Below the pieces are notes generated by a model. That model searched no databases, was not told the origin of the DNA, and saw only the letters and a program-made list of their open reading frames with translations. The translations under genes and the position numbers were made by a program. From NCBI GenBank assembly GCA_900547805.1, contig URIE01000001.1, forward strand, positions 1 to 49,422: DNA of 49,422 nt. Direction: 5' to 3'. This DNA comes from an uncultured Collinsella sp. Lineage in GTDB: Bacteria; Actinomycetota; Coriobacteriia; Coriobacteriales; Coriobacteriaceae. Numbering within the stretch: position 1 is the first letter of the stretch; each line of letters opens with the position of its first letter. Shown piece after piece: positions 33,093-41,087 of the stretch.

Positions 33093-34493
33093 CTACTCTC
33101 CTCGCAGGTAGGCTTTGACGTCTTCTTCAATGGGGTCGTACAGGTCGGGCTGGATGCCGATGTACTTGCACGCCTCGTAGAGCACCGGCACCACGTTGGC
33201 GTGAATGGCCACGCAGTGGTGAATGTAGGGGCCCTCGACGATCTTGGCCTCGAGGCGCTTGAGGTTTTCGACCTCCACCCACAGGTAGGTGCCCATGCCG
33301 GCCGGGCCGTCGATGCCGCGGGCGTTGCCCAGCAGCAGCGAATACTCGCCGTTGTCGCCGTCAAAGCGGGCAAGGGTGAGATCGCCGTGTTTGGCCTCGG
33401 CCGTCAGCGCGCCGGGGTGGTCGAAAGCCAGCGGGTAGGTGAGCTTGGGCTTGACGGCCGCGCAGCTGCAGGGCCAGGGGCCGCAGTGCTGCAGCAGCTC
33501 GCCGTTCTCGTTATCGGGATGGCGCACGGTCCAGTCGGCGAACATGCCGCGGTGACGGCCCAGGTCGGCGGCCTCGACCATCAGCGCAGTGATGGCGCCG
33601 TGGATATCGGTCTCGCATACGACGGGAATGCCCATCTCGTTGAGGATGGCGTTGGCGGCGCAGGGCATAATGCCCAGCTCGTCCTGCAGGGCGTTCCAGC
33701 ACTGGATGGCGCCGGCGTTGCAGCCGTACTTCTCGACCAGGCGCTTCATAGCGATGGCGAGCCCTGCGACCGCGGGGACCTTGTCCTCGGGTATGCAGAT
33801 CTCAAAGCTGTGGCGAATGTGGTCGAGCATGGCGGCCATGGCCTGCTCGTCGGCCTGAGCGTCGCGCACAGCCTGAACAAGTTCGGTCATGGGAATGGGC
33901 GAAAGCTGAATATTGAACTTCTCGAGCAGCTCGCCCTCGTTGCACATGGTGGACCAGAAGTCGAACGGACGGGTCGCCATCTGCAGGATGCGCGTGTGCT
34001 TGAAGGTCTTGACCACGTTGCACACGGCCAAAAAGTCCCAGACGCCGCGCTCGAACTCGGGATCGGTCAGGCGGCAGTTGGTCATATAGGTAAAGGGAAC
34101 CTGGAAGCGGCGCAGAACCTTGCCGGTGGCGAACAGGCCGCACTGGCTATCGCGCAGGCGGGTGCCGTCGGGCTCGGGACGCTCGTCGCGCGGGCCCCAC
34201 AGCAGCACAGGCAGACCGAGCTCGCGGGCAAGACGGGCGCAAACGTACTCGGTACCAAAGTTGGCGTGGCACAGCATGATGCCGTCGACGCCCTCGGCGC
34301 GGAACTTCTTGACGATGGGCTCGATATGGCTGTCGTCAAACAGCAGGCCCTCGTCGTTAATGTCGTCGATGTCCACGATGTCAACACCGATCTCGCGCAG
34401 GCGATCAGCCGTCAGACCGCGATACTTAAGCGCGTCCGGCGCGCTAAAGATGCTGCGGCGCGTGGGCACAAAACCGAGCTTGATCTTATCCAT
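33093..34493 (-). CDS. L-fucose/L-arabinose isomerase family protein
   Basis: 466 residues, shorter than FucI (about 590). N-terminal Rossmann-like domains with MLCHANFGTEYV; the metal site includes Glu and Asp in CETDIHGAI and probably His in IHANVVPV near the C-terminus, matching the Glu/Asp/His set of the family. It would convert an aldose to the ketose used by the kinase and transketolase downstream. First gene of the operon, with RBS GGGGAGGAC. Substrate cannot be read: fucose, arabinose, a branched sugar such as apiose, or another pentose are open. Confidence 0.85.
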   Translation of the reverse strand: MDKIKLGFVPTRRSIFSAPDALKYRGLTADRLREIGVDIVDIDDINDEGLLFDDSHIEPIVKKFRAEGVDGIMLCHANFGTEYVCARLARELGLPVLLWGPRDERPEPDGTRLRDSQCGLFATGKVLRRFQVPFTYMTNCRLTDPEFERGVWDFLAVCNVVKTFKHTRILQMATRPFDFWSTMCNEGELLEKFNIQLSPIPMTELVQAVRDAQADEQAMAAMLDHIRHSFEICIPEDKVPAVAGLAIAMKRLVEKYGCNAGAIQCWNALQDELGIMPCAANAILNEMGIPVVCETDIHGAITALMVEAADLGRHRGMFADWTVRHPDNENGELLQHCGPWPCSCAAVKPKLTYPLAFDHPGALTAEAKHGDLTLARFDGDNGEYSLLLGNARGIDGPAGMGTYLWVEVENLKRLEAKIVEGPYIHHCVAIHANVVPVLYEACKYIGIQPDLYDPIEEDVKAYLRGE

Positions 34494-34515
34494 GTACGTC
34501 CTCCCCTAGTTACAT

Positions 34516-34567
34516 GTTCAGTAAACAGACGCATGTTTCGTTTTGTTCTGTTTACTAAATGTTTTAC
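34516..34567. promoter_or_regulatory. Operator cluster B before the isomerase operon
   Basis: GTTCAGTAAAC (34516-34526) is the exact reverse complement of the 11-mer at 11247-11257; GTTTACTAAATGTTTTAC (34550-34567) is a longer variant of the same pattern. They lie 20-75 bp upstream of the isomerase start. Confidence 0.55.
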
Positions 34568-34620
34568 TCTACTGTTTAGAAGTTTAACGCGAAATACCCG
34601 TAGACGGTAGAGAAATCAGC

Positions 34621-34650
34621 CTAAACGGTATGTAAACAAACTGAACATAC
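34621..34650. promoter_or_regulatory. Operator-like repeats, cluster B distal
   Basis: CTAAACGG, GTAAACAAACTGAACA and related TAAAC/TGAAC half-sites repeat here, continuing the pattern of 34516-34567. The rest of the 34494-34750 gap is the lacI terminator. Confidence 0.4.
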
Positions 34651-34660
34651 AAGGGCATCA

Positions 34661-34685
34661 AAAAGAGGGCCCAAAGGACCCTCTC
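34661..34685 (-). terminator. lacI-type gene terminator
   Basis: On the minus strand GAGGGTCC-TTT-GGGCCCTC (one mismatch) is followed by TTTTTG, 65-90 bp after the regulator stop. Confidence 0.75.
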
Positions 34686-34750
34686 TTAGTAGCGTTATGT
34701 ATGGCTGCCTTAGCGAGCTTTGCCTCCCTACGGCCCAGCGTTGCCTTTGC

Positions 34751-35761
34751 CTAGATCTCACGCACGCTTTGGCGCTCGACAAAATAGGTCGACACGGCCG
34801 TCTTGCAGGTATAGCTCTTGGGATTGCGGATGTTGCCCACCAGGCGGCGCACCGCGATCTCGCCCACCTCGTGCTTGGGAACGTGCACCGTGGTGAGCGG
34901 CGGATTGGAGAAGGCGCCCAAAGACAGATCGTCAAAGCCGATGATTGAGACATCCTCGGGGACACGTATGCCGTGCTCGTTCAGCGCGCGCATGGCGCCT
35001 ACGGCGAGCACGTCGTTTTCGGCAAAGAAAGCCGTCGGCAGGTCGTCGCGCGAGACGCTGTCGAGCCATGCGCCCATGTCGCGATAAGCACCTTCGAGCG
35101 TGGTGCCCAGTGTGACGCGCCATGTCGGGTTGGCCTCAAGGTCCGCATCCTCAAGCGCTTGGCGATAGCCGCGCTCGCGATCCTTAAAGTTGCGGATGCG
35201 AAGGTCGCCTGCCAGATAGCCGATTTGCTTGTGACCCTTCTCGATAAGGTAGTCCACGGCGCGCAGCACCGAGTCGGTGTTGGCAATGACTACGGCATCG
35301 AAGTACTGACGATCGCTCCAGCCATCGAGCACGATCAAGTGGGCGGCAGCGTTGGCGAACAAGGCATAGTCTTCCTCACCCAGCTCGGTACCCATCAGCA
35401 CGATAGCGGCGGATGGATCGGCGATCAGGCCCTCGACCTGCGGACGCACGGCGTCCAAGTCGCTAAAGTCGAGCGAGACAAAGCTCGTGCTCATACCGTG
35501 ACGGCGCGCCTGGCGCTCCACGCCCTCAATGACCGCAGGATGGAAGGTGCTCTCGTCCAGAATGGCGCCCGTCTTGCGCGCGAGCACGAACTGAATGCTC
35601 TCGAGCTGCGTCGACTGCTGATAGCCCAGCGACTGTGCGCACTCCAGGATGACCTTGGCGGTCTCCTCACTCACGCTGCGCTTGCGGTTGAGCGCGTTGG
35701 ACACGGTCGCAGGCGAAAAACCGGTGATGCGGCTGATCTCGCGAACACTTGCTTTGGCCAT
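34751..35761 (-). CDS. LacI family transcriptional regulator
   Basis: 336 residues. Helix-turn-helix at 3-25 (ASVREISRITGFSPATVSNALN), then the periplasmic-binding-type effector domain (about 60-336) with VLMGTELGEEDYALF and IIGFDDLSLGAF. It binds operators as a dimer and responds to a sugar or sugar phosphate. ATG 35761 is chosen because GGGGGAAC lies just upstream and LacI proteins start right before the helix-turn-helix. It precedes the isomerase operon in the same direction; operator-like TAAAC/GTTTA sites flank it (35837-35858), before the operon (34516-34650) and before the PTS/esterase pair (11236-11569), so it is the probable regulator of all three. Confidence 0.9.
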   Translation of the reverse strand: MAKASVREISRITGFSPATVSNALNRKRSVSEETAKVILECAQSLGYQQSTQLESIQFVLARKTGAILDESTFHPAVIEGVERQARRHGMSTSFVSLDFSDLDAVRPQVEGLIADPSAAIVLMGTELGEEDYALFANAAAHLIVLDGWSDRQYFDAVVIANTDSVLRAVDYLIEKGHKQIGYLAGDLRIRNFKDRERGYRQALEDADLEANPTWRVTLGTTLEGAYRDMGAWLDSVSRDDLPTAFFAENDVLAVGAMRALNEHGIRVPEDVSIIGFDDLSLGAFSNPPLTTVHVPKHEVGEIAVRRLVGNIRNPKSYTCKTAVSTYFVERQSVREI

Positions 35762-35836
35762 TGTTCCCCCTAGCAACGGCCGTGGCGGAGCATCGCAACT
35801 CGATAGCTCGGCAAATAAACGACCGCAAATTCAATC

Positions 35837-35858
35837 TAAACAGAGTAGTAAATGTTTA
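35837..35858. promoter_or_regulatory. Operator-like site upstream of lacI-type gene
   Basis: TAAAC (35837-35841) and GTTTA (35854-35858) flank GAGTAGTAAAT; AGTAAATGTTTATT matches the variant at 34553-34567. About 80-95 bp before the LacI start, so autoregulation is plausible. Confidence 0.45.
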
Positions 35859-35935
35859 TTAGCTAGTTTAGCCTGTTGTCAAGCGAAGTGGCACGACTAT
35901 TCCCCCAACGGGCGCATTTGTCCATCTTAACGTTA

Positions 35936-37354
35936 TTACGCAAGGTCTTCGCCATTGCTTGCTATTACGCGTCGGTACCATTCGAAGCTTTTCTTTTTAC
36001 GTCTCTCAAACGAGCCCGCACCGCTATCGTCTCGATCGACATAGATAAACCCGTAGCGCTTACGCATCTGTCCTGTGGCGACCGAAACCAAATCGATCGG
36101 GCCCCAACAGGTATATCCCATGAGCTCCACCCCGTCGAGCTCGACGGTCTCCCTCATCGCCTCGATGTGGGCCCGCAGGTATTCAACTCGATAGTCGTCT
36201 TCTATTTCACCCGAATCTTCCGGCACATCAGGAGCACCCAAACCGTTTTCGACGATGAACAGCGGCTTTTGATAGCGATCCCAGATTTCATTCATGGTGA
36301 CGCGCAGCCCTTTGGGGTCGATAAACCTCCCCCAAGGCTCCTGTTTTAGATACGGATTAGGCGCCGAGCGAAGAAGGTTCGAATCGAACTGACCTTCCGC
36401 ATGCGCTTTTGCGACGCGCGTCGAGTAATACGAAAACGAGACGAAATCGACCAGGTTTGCAGCCAGTACTTCGCGGTCATCATCCCGATAGGGCACCTCA
36501 AAACCATGGCGGGCGTATTCCTTGAGAACATAGCTCGGGTACGCACCGCGCACCTGGACGTCGGTAAACATGTAATGGCTGCGATTCTCAGCCTGCGCAG
36601 CCAGCACATCGTCCGGATCACATGTAGCCGGATAGAAGACACCTGCGTTGAGCATGCAACCGATCTTCGCCCCAGGGCACAGTTCATGACACGCCCCGAC
36701 CGCACGGGCGCTCGCAACCAATACATGGTGCACGGCCGTGTGAACCGTTGCATAGCGATTCTCCCCTTGCTCGAAGATGATCCCCGCCGCCATAAAGCAC
36801 GCCTGCGTCATGATGTTGATCTCGTTAAAGGTCAGCCAATAATTGACCAATCCCCGATAGCGCTCGAACACGGTACGCGAATATCGCTCGAACAGGTCGA
36901 CCAACCTGCGATCGCGCCATCCGCCATACGCATCGACGAGATGCATGGGGACATCATAGTGGTTGAGCGTCACCAAAGGCTCAATGTCATGCGCGCGACA
37001 CGTCCTAAAAACATCCTCGTAAAAGGCAAGGCCTTCTTCATTGGGCTCGGCTTCGTCTCCTTTGGGAAAAATGCGGCTCCAGGCGATTGATAAGCGCAGG
37101 CATTTAAAACCCATCTGGGCAAACAGTTCAATATCCTGCTTGTACCTATGGTAAAAATCAATGCCCTTGCGAGCGGGATAGAAGCTGTCGGGTGCCAACG
37201 CACGCGGATCAAGGTCTCCCCGCATGACGTCCATGCGTTGATCGCCAAACGGCAGCATGTCGGAATTGGCTAAACCGCGACCGCCTTCGTTCCATCCTCC
37301 CTCGCACTGGTTTGCAGCCAGAGCCCCGCCCCATAAAAAATCTTCTCTAAACAT
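35936..37354 (-). CDS. GH1 6-phospho-beta-glucosidase of the licT operon
   Basis: 472 residues. FLWGGALAANQCEGG (6-20), acid/base Glu178 in LTFNEI, nucleophile Glu in IVENGLG, KKSFEWYRRVI end. Clearly paralogous to 23672-25102, with the same C-terminal IASNGEDLA. It hydrolyses phosphorylated beta-glucosides brought in by the PTS permease encoded just upstream. ATG 37354 (RBS AAAGGAC) is preferred; an upstream in-frame ATG at 37483 would add a Cys-rich unrelated leader. Third gene of licT - PTS - bgl. Confidence 0.92.
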   Translation of the reverse strand: MFREDFLWGGALAANQCEGGWNEGGRGLANSDMLPFGDQRMDVMRGDLDPRALAPDSFYPARKGIDFYHRYKQDIELFAQMGFKCLRLSIAWSRIFPKGDEAEPNEEGLAFYEDVFRTCRAHDIEPLVTLNHYDVPMHLVDAYGGWRDRRLVDLFERYSRTVFERYRGLVNYWLTFNEINIMTQACFMAAGIIFEQGENRYATVHTAVHHVLVASARAVGACHELCPGAKIGCMLNAGVFYPATCDPDDVLAAQAENRSHYMFTDVQVRGAYPSYVLKEYARHGFEVPYRDDDREVLAANLVDFVSFSYYSTRVAKAHAEGQFDSNLLRSAPNPYLKQEPWGRFIDPKGLRVTMNEIWDRYQKPLFIVENGLGAPDVPEDSGEIEDDYRVEYLRAHIEAMRETVELDGVELMGYTCWGPIDLVSVATGQMRKRYGFIYVDRDDSGAGSFERRKKKSFEWYRRVIASNGEDLA

Positions 37355-37500
37355 TATGGTGTCGTCCTTTCTATCAAATTCCCGGCCCACACTGTCGAAC
37401 GCAACGGACTCGGCAAGTGCCGCGCAACAGCACAGTACCGTTGCGCGGCCAAGGGGTCGGACCGCGCAACGGCTGGGGAGCATATTTGTGTAGTAGCCTC

Positions 37501-38949
37501 TTATGCCTCGACGGATTCAACGGCCTCAGAATCGCCGCTCTTGGACTTCAACGGCATCTTCTCCTGTCCTTCAAATCCAAAAATCATCGCCAACGCAAAC
37601 GTCACGGCACCGCCAGCAAGACACCCGATGGTGCCAGGGATGATATCCTGAGCAAACATGAGCACGTTCATCCATGGGAAACCAACGCCAGTGAAGATAT
37701 AGACGTTGGCATGAAGAAGGCTTACCAGCAGACCACCGACAGCACCACCAATCATGTTCCAGGCAAGAGCCTTCTTGTCGCGAAACAGGATGCCGTAGAT
37801 GATGGGCTCACTCACGCGACCGAAGGCATAGGTGATGAACAAGTTCCAGCCCGTGGCTCGACTCTCCTTGCCCTTAGCGCGCAGGCCATAGGCGAGCGCG
37901 ATGGCAAGCGTGGTGTAGGCTACAACCGCGGTGCCGGGGTATAAGATGGCGTCGTAACCGTTCTGGAGCGCGGCGGGCAATATGGCGGTATAGATCGGCA
38001 CGTGCATGCCGGTGGCGATGATCAGATTCCAGAATGCGCCGATAACCGCGGTCGCAGCGGGACCGGCAACAGAGGCGAGCCAAATGATGAAATCGGCCAC
38101 AAGGCCCATGACAAATTGGACGGCAGGGCCGCAGAGGCACAGCGCGACCGGCAACATCACGAGCACCGTACCCACGGGTACGATCAGAATGCGCAACATA
38201 TCAGGCGAGATCTTCTTAAAGAAGCGCTCAACATAGGACTGGGCCCAGGTGATCAAGATGACCGGAAGAACAGCCTGGGTGTAGTTGACGAGCTGCATGG
38301 GGATGCCGAAGACGCTGAAAGGCTTTCCGTCCTCAACAATAGCGAGCATGTCGGGATAAATCATCACAACAGCGATGAGCAGTGCCAGCACAGGACTCGT
38401 TTTGAACTTCTTAGCCGAGCTATAGGCGGCAAACACCGGGAAGTAGTAATACGCCGCATCGCCCACCAGGGAAAGGATCCGATACAGGTCGCTCGTTTCG
38501 GACATAAAACCGGCGCCTTCGGGCCCAAACAGAATAACGAGCATCTTGAAGATACCGGCGACACAAAAGATCGGAAGGATCGGGGTGATAGCGCCGCTCA
38601 CGGCATCGAGCAGCTGATTGAAGAGGTGCTTGGGCGCCAAGCGCTCCTTCCAGCTAAGCTGAGGGCCATCGAGTTCCTCGTCAATCGATACCGTGACCTC
38701 GAATCCGCCCTGCTTACAAACCTCGTCGTAGACCTTGTCGACCGTGGGCCCGACCACCAGCTGCACCTGCCCTCCGGCGTGCACGACGCTGATGATAGAC
38801 GAGATGTCCTCAAGCTTCTCATCATTCGAGAGGCTTTCATCCTTGAGGTTGAAGCGCAGGCGCGTCATGCAATGCGTAACCGAAGCCACGTTTTCCGCCC
38901 CGCCCACAGTGGAGAGAATCTGCTCTGCCACCTTTTTGTAATTTGCCAT
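37501..38949 (-). CDS. PTS beta-glucoside IIBC component
   Basis: 482 residues. EIIB domain 1-85 with phospho-Cys27 in THCMTRLRF; EIIC from about residue 100 with ten or so helices and the loop GRVSEPIIYGI. No EIIA domain. Operon position between licT and a 6-phospho-beta-glucosidase assigns it to beta-glucosides such as salicin, arbutin or cellobiose. Two adjacent ATGs: AAAGGAG is 3 nt before 38952 and 6 nt before 38949, favouring 38949. Confidence 0.93.
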   Translation of the reverse strand: MANYKKVAEQILSTVGGAENVASVTHCMTRLRFNLKDESLSNDEKLEDISSIISVVHAGGQVQLVVGPTVDKVYDEVCKQGGFEVTVSIDEELDGPQLSWKERLAPKHLFNQLLDAVSGAITPILPIFCVAGIFKMLVILFGPEGAGFMSETSDLYRILSLVGDAAYYYFPVFAAYSSAKKFKTSPVLALLIAVVMIYPDMLAIVEDGKPFSVFGIPMQLVNYTQAVLPVILITWAQSYVERFFKKISPDMLRILIVPVGTVLVMLPVALCLCGPAVQFVMGLVADFIIWLASVAGPAATAVIGAFWNLIIATGMHVPIYTAILPAALQNGYDAILYPGTAVVAYTTLAIALAYGLRAKGKESRATGWNLFITYAFGRVSEPIIYGILFRDKKALAWNMIGGAVGGLLVSLLHANVYIFTGVGFPWMNVLMFAQDIIPGTIGCLAGGAVTFALAMIFGFEGQEKMPLKSKSGDSEAVESVEA

Positions 38950-39019
38950 CATTGGCTCCTTTGCACAATCTTGGCTTACTGTTCGAATCGGCAAAGGTCA
39001 TGCCCCGAATGGCTACGGG

Positions 39020-39859
39020 TTACAATCCTTTTTTGGAGATGATCCGGTTGAGATGGATCATCAGATAGAGTTCCTCCTCCTCGGAGAGCGTGGCGTCCCA
39101 CGTTTCACGACAATAGGAACCGATATGCTTCACGCACTCTGCCAACTGCGGAAACTCCTCACGAAAGTTCTTGTACATCTGCATGTTGGCGCTGTTCAGC
39201 GACTCGCCGGCTTGAATGCGCTTGAACAGGTACCGCAGATGCGTGGCGAAGCGGGTGAAATCAAAGGAATCGCGGTCGACAATAATGCGGAAATCGCTTT
39301 CGAGAATCTCGATAACGTCCTCGAGCATATCGTCGAACTGCTTTGCGGGCTCGGCCGTGGCTTTGACGGCTTCAACAACCCGTGCGTTCACGAGATTCAT
39401 CGCAATACTGGCAATCTCATCCTTGGGAAGCCGCTCTCCGAGCTCCTTCTCGAGTCGCATGACGATAAACTGGGCAGCCTTGTATTCCTTCGGATACGTC
39501 TCCCGCACTTCATAGGCAAGAGGCATCGCGATGCGGACCCCCTTTTGGGCTCGCGCAACGGCAAACGACAGGTGATCAGCCATGAACAGCGTCGCATTGG
39601 TCGAGAGGTCGTAGGGCAGTTCGTTGGCAACGATGTCCATAACTTTCGCCGCAAACATCACGATATCCGAGGGAAGATCCCTCATGACATCTTGTCCTTT
39701 AGGATCAATGTCGTAAAACGTATGCTCGATTTTAGAAAGAGGGAGCTCTCGAGGAAAATCTCCGCCGAAACCGACGCCCCTGCCCATGGCGATGACATCT
39801 CGCCCCTGTCCGTCACGGCAAAGAACCGCGTTGTTGTTAAGCTTTTTAATTGCAAGCAT
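39020..39859 (-). CDS. licT: LicT/BglG family transcription antiterminator
   Basis: 279 residues. RNA-binding CAT domain 1-56 (MLAIKKLNNNAVLC, MGRGVGFG), PRD1 about 65-170, PRD2 about 172-279, with His in FMADHLSF, ATHLRYL and LMIHLNRI as possible phosphorylation sites. When substrate is present the protein binds a RAT hairpin and prevents termination; PTS phosphorylation of the PRDs controls it. RAT-like sequences and a terminator lie directly in its own leader. First gene of the beta-glucoside operon. RBS AGGAGG. Confidence 0.93.
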   Translation of the reverse strand: MLAIKKLNNNAVLCRDGQGRDVIAMGRGVGFGGDFPRELPLSKIEHTFYDIDPKGQDVMRDLPSDIVMFAAKVMDIVANELPYDLSTNATLFMADHLSFAVARAQKGVRIAMPLAYEVRETYPKEYKAAQFIVMRLEKELGERLPKDEIASIAMNLVNARVVEAVKATAEPAKQFDDMLEDVIEILESDFRIIVDRDSFDFTRFATHLRYLFKRIQAGESLNSANMQMYKNFREEFPQLAECVKHIGSYCRETWDATLSEEEELYLMIHLNRIISKKGL

Positions 39860-39888
39860 GGTGAACCTCCTTTCAAGAACACTCACAG

Positions 39889-39925
39889 AAAAAGGCATGA
39901 TAGCCAATAGCAGTGCTATTGCGGT
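39889..39925 (-). terminator. Leader terminator of the licT operon
   Basis: On the minus strand CAATAGC-ACT-GCTATTG with flanking ATGA/TCAT pairing is followed by GCCTTTTTC. It lies just after the RAT sites, as in LicT/BglG-controlled leaders. Confidence 0.65.
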
Positions 39926-39935
39926 CATGTCTTAC

Positions 39936-39993
39936 GTAACAATCCGTGTTGTATTGCTCTTGGGCATGCCTCCACACAGGAGTAACAATCCAA
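39936..39993 (-). promoter_or_regulatory. RAT antiterminator site(s) for LicT
   Basis: On the minus strand GGATTGTTACT (39991-39981) followed by GGCATGCCC (39970-39962) fits the RAT consensus GGATTGTTACT...GGCAAAACC. A second GGATTGTTAC lies at 39945-39936 and runs into the terminator arm. Two copies suggest either a tandem RAT or a RAT overlapping the terminator. Confidence 0.75.
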
Positions 39994-40005
39994 GATGCAG
40001 AATGC

Positions 40006-40011
40006 ATTATA
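40006..40011 (-). promoter_or_regulatory. -10 element of the licT operon
   Basis: TATAAT on the minus strand. The 17 bp upstream are GC-rich and no good -35 (GGTCCC at that place) is seen, so activation by another factor is possible. The start site would fall 10-15 bp before the first RAT site. Nothing else is visible in 39860-40108. Confidence 0.55.
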
Positions 40012-40108
40012 GCGCTCTCCCCGCCCCGGGGACCATCGGGCTGGCGAACGGTAGATGTCGGCCCGCCAGCGGCCACATCGAGCAGATGGGCGTGCTTCGA
40101 TCCCGAGC

Positions 40109-41083
40109 CTAGCCTAGGATGCGGGCCATGCGCGCCTTGAACTCGGACAGAAAGCGCGGGGCGTCCACGGTGAGTGCCACAAGCGCGCTCTTGTCGGGGT
40201 CGGACAGGCGATGCTCGTCGCAGATAGTGCGGCCGCGATACTCGCCGAGCAGGTCGACGCGCAAGTTGCAACCAAGTGCACCCACGAGCGTGGGATCAAT
40301 CGCCACGGCAACGGCTAGCGGATCGTGCAGCGCACAGCCGCCAAGATAAGGCGCGTTCATCTCGTATGAGCCAATGTAGTGCTCGACCATGCCTGCAAAC
40401 GCGCAGCCCGCCATGGTGCCCGAACCCGTCCAGCCGGCGATATCGCGGCGCGTCAGCACCACACGGTGCGTCACATCCAACCCCACCATGGTGAGCTTGC
40501 GGCCCGAGCGCAGCACGGCATCGGCGGCCTCGGGGTCGCTTGCCATGTTGGCCTCGGCGCCCGCGCTCACGTTGCCGGGCACGGTAAGGGCGCCGCCCAT
40601 CACAACCACGCGGCCGATAGACATCATCGCCGCCGCATCGCGCTCAAGAGCAAGCGCCAAGTTTGAGAGCGGGCCGGTCGCCACGTAGACCAAATCGGGG
40701 CCATAGGTGCGTGCGGCATCGATCAGATAATCGACCGCCGCATTGCCATCGGCCGACGTCGCCCCAACCGGCTCATACGGCGATGCAGGCACGCTCGCGC
40801 CGCCAATGCCGTTTTTGCCATGGATAAGCGTGGTGGACGCCGGCGGCGTATAGGGCTCGTTCGCCTTAATGGGACGATCGGCGCCCAGGTACACCGGCAC
40901 CTCGGGTCGGCCCAGCAGGTCGAGTACCGCCAGGCAGTTATGCGCCGACTGCTCGACGCGCACGTTGCCAAAGCACGTGGTAATGCCCACGAGCTCCACC
41001 TCGGGGCTCGCGATGGCATAGGCGAGCGCCATCGCATCGTCTACGCCCATATCCAGATCAAGGATCAGCTTCTTGGTTGCCAT
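40109..41083 (-). CDS. Nucleoside hydrolase (IUNH family)
   Basis: 324 residues. N-terminal metal/ribose motif LDLDMGVDDAMAL (8-20) is the family DxDxxxDD with Leu and Met where DTDPG is usual; VATGPLSNLALAL and VVMGGALTVPGNVS are further family motifs; the active-site His region is GGCALHDPLAVA. It hydrolyses ribonucleosides to base and ribose in the cytosol. It starts 4 bp after the ribokinase stop, so ribose released here is phosphorylated by the neighbour. Confidence 0.93.
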   Translation of the reverse strand: MATKKLILDLDMGVDDAMALAYAIASPEVELVGITTCFGNVRVEQSAHNCLAVLDLLGRPEVPVYLGADRPIKANEPYTPPASTTLIHGKNGIGGASVPASPYEPVGATSADGNAAVDYLIDAARTYGPDLVYVATGPLSNLALALERDAAAMMSIGRVVVMGGALTVPGNVSAGAEANMASDPEAADAVLRSGRKLTMVGLDVTHRVVLTRRDIAGWTGSGTMAGCAFAGMVEHYIGSYEMNAPYLGGCALHDPLAVAVAIDPTLVGALGCNLRVDLLGEYRGRTICDEHRLSDPDKSALVALTVDAPRFLSEFKARMARILG

Positions 41084-41087
41084 TGTT

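Noticed and set aside
33084..34610. 508-residue open frame antisense to the isomerase gene
   Set aside because: The isomerase has metal-site motifs and tight operon spacing; the antisense frame has none.
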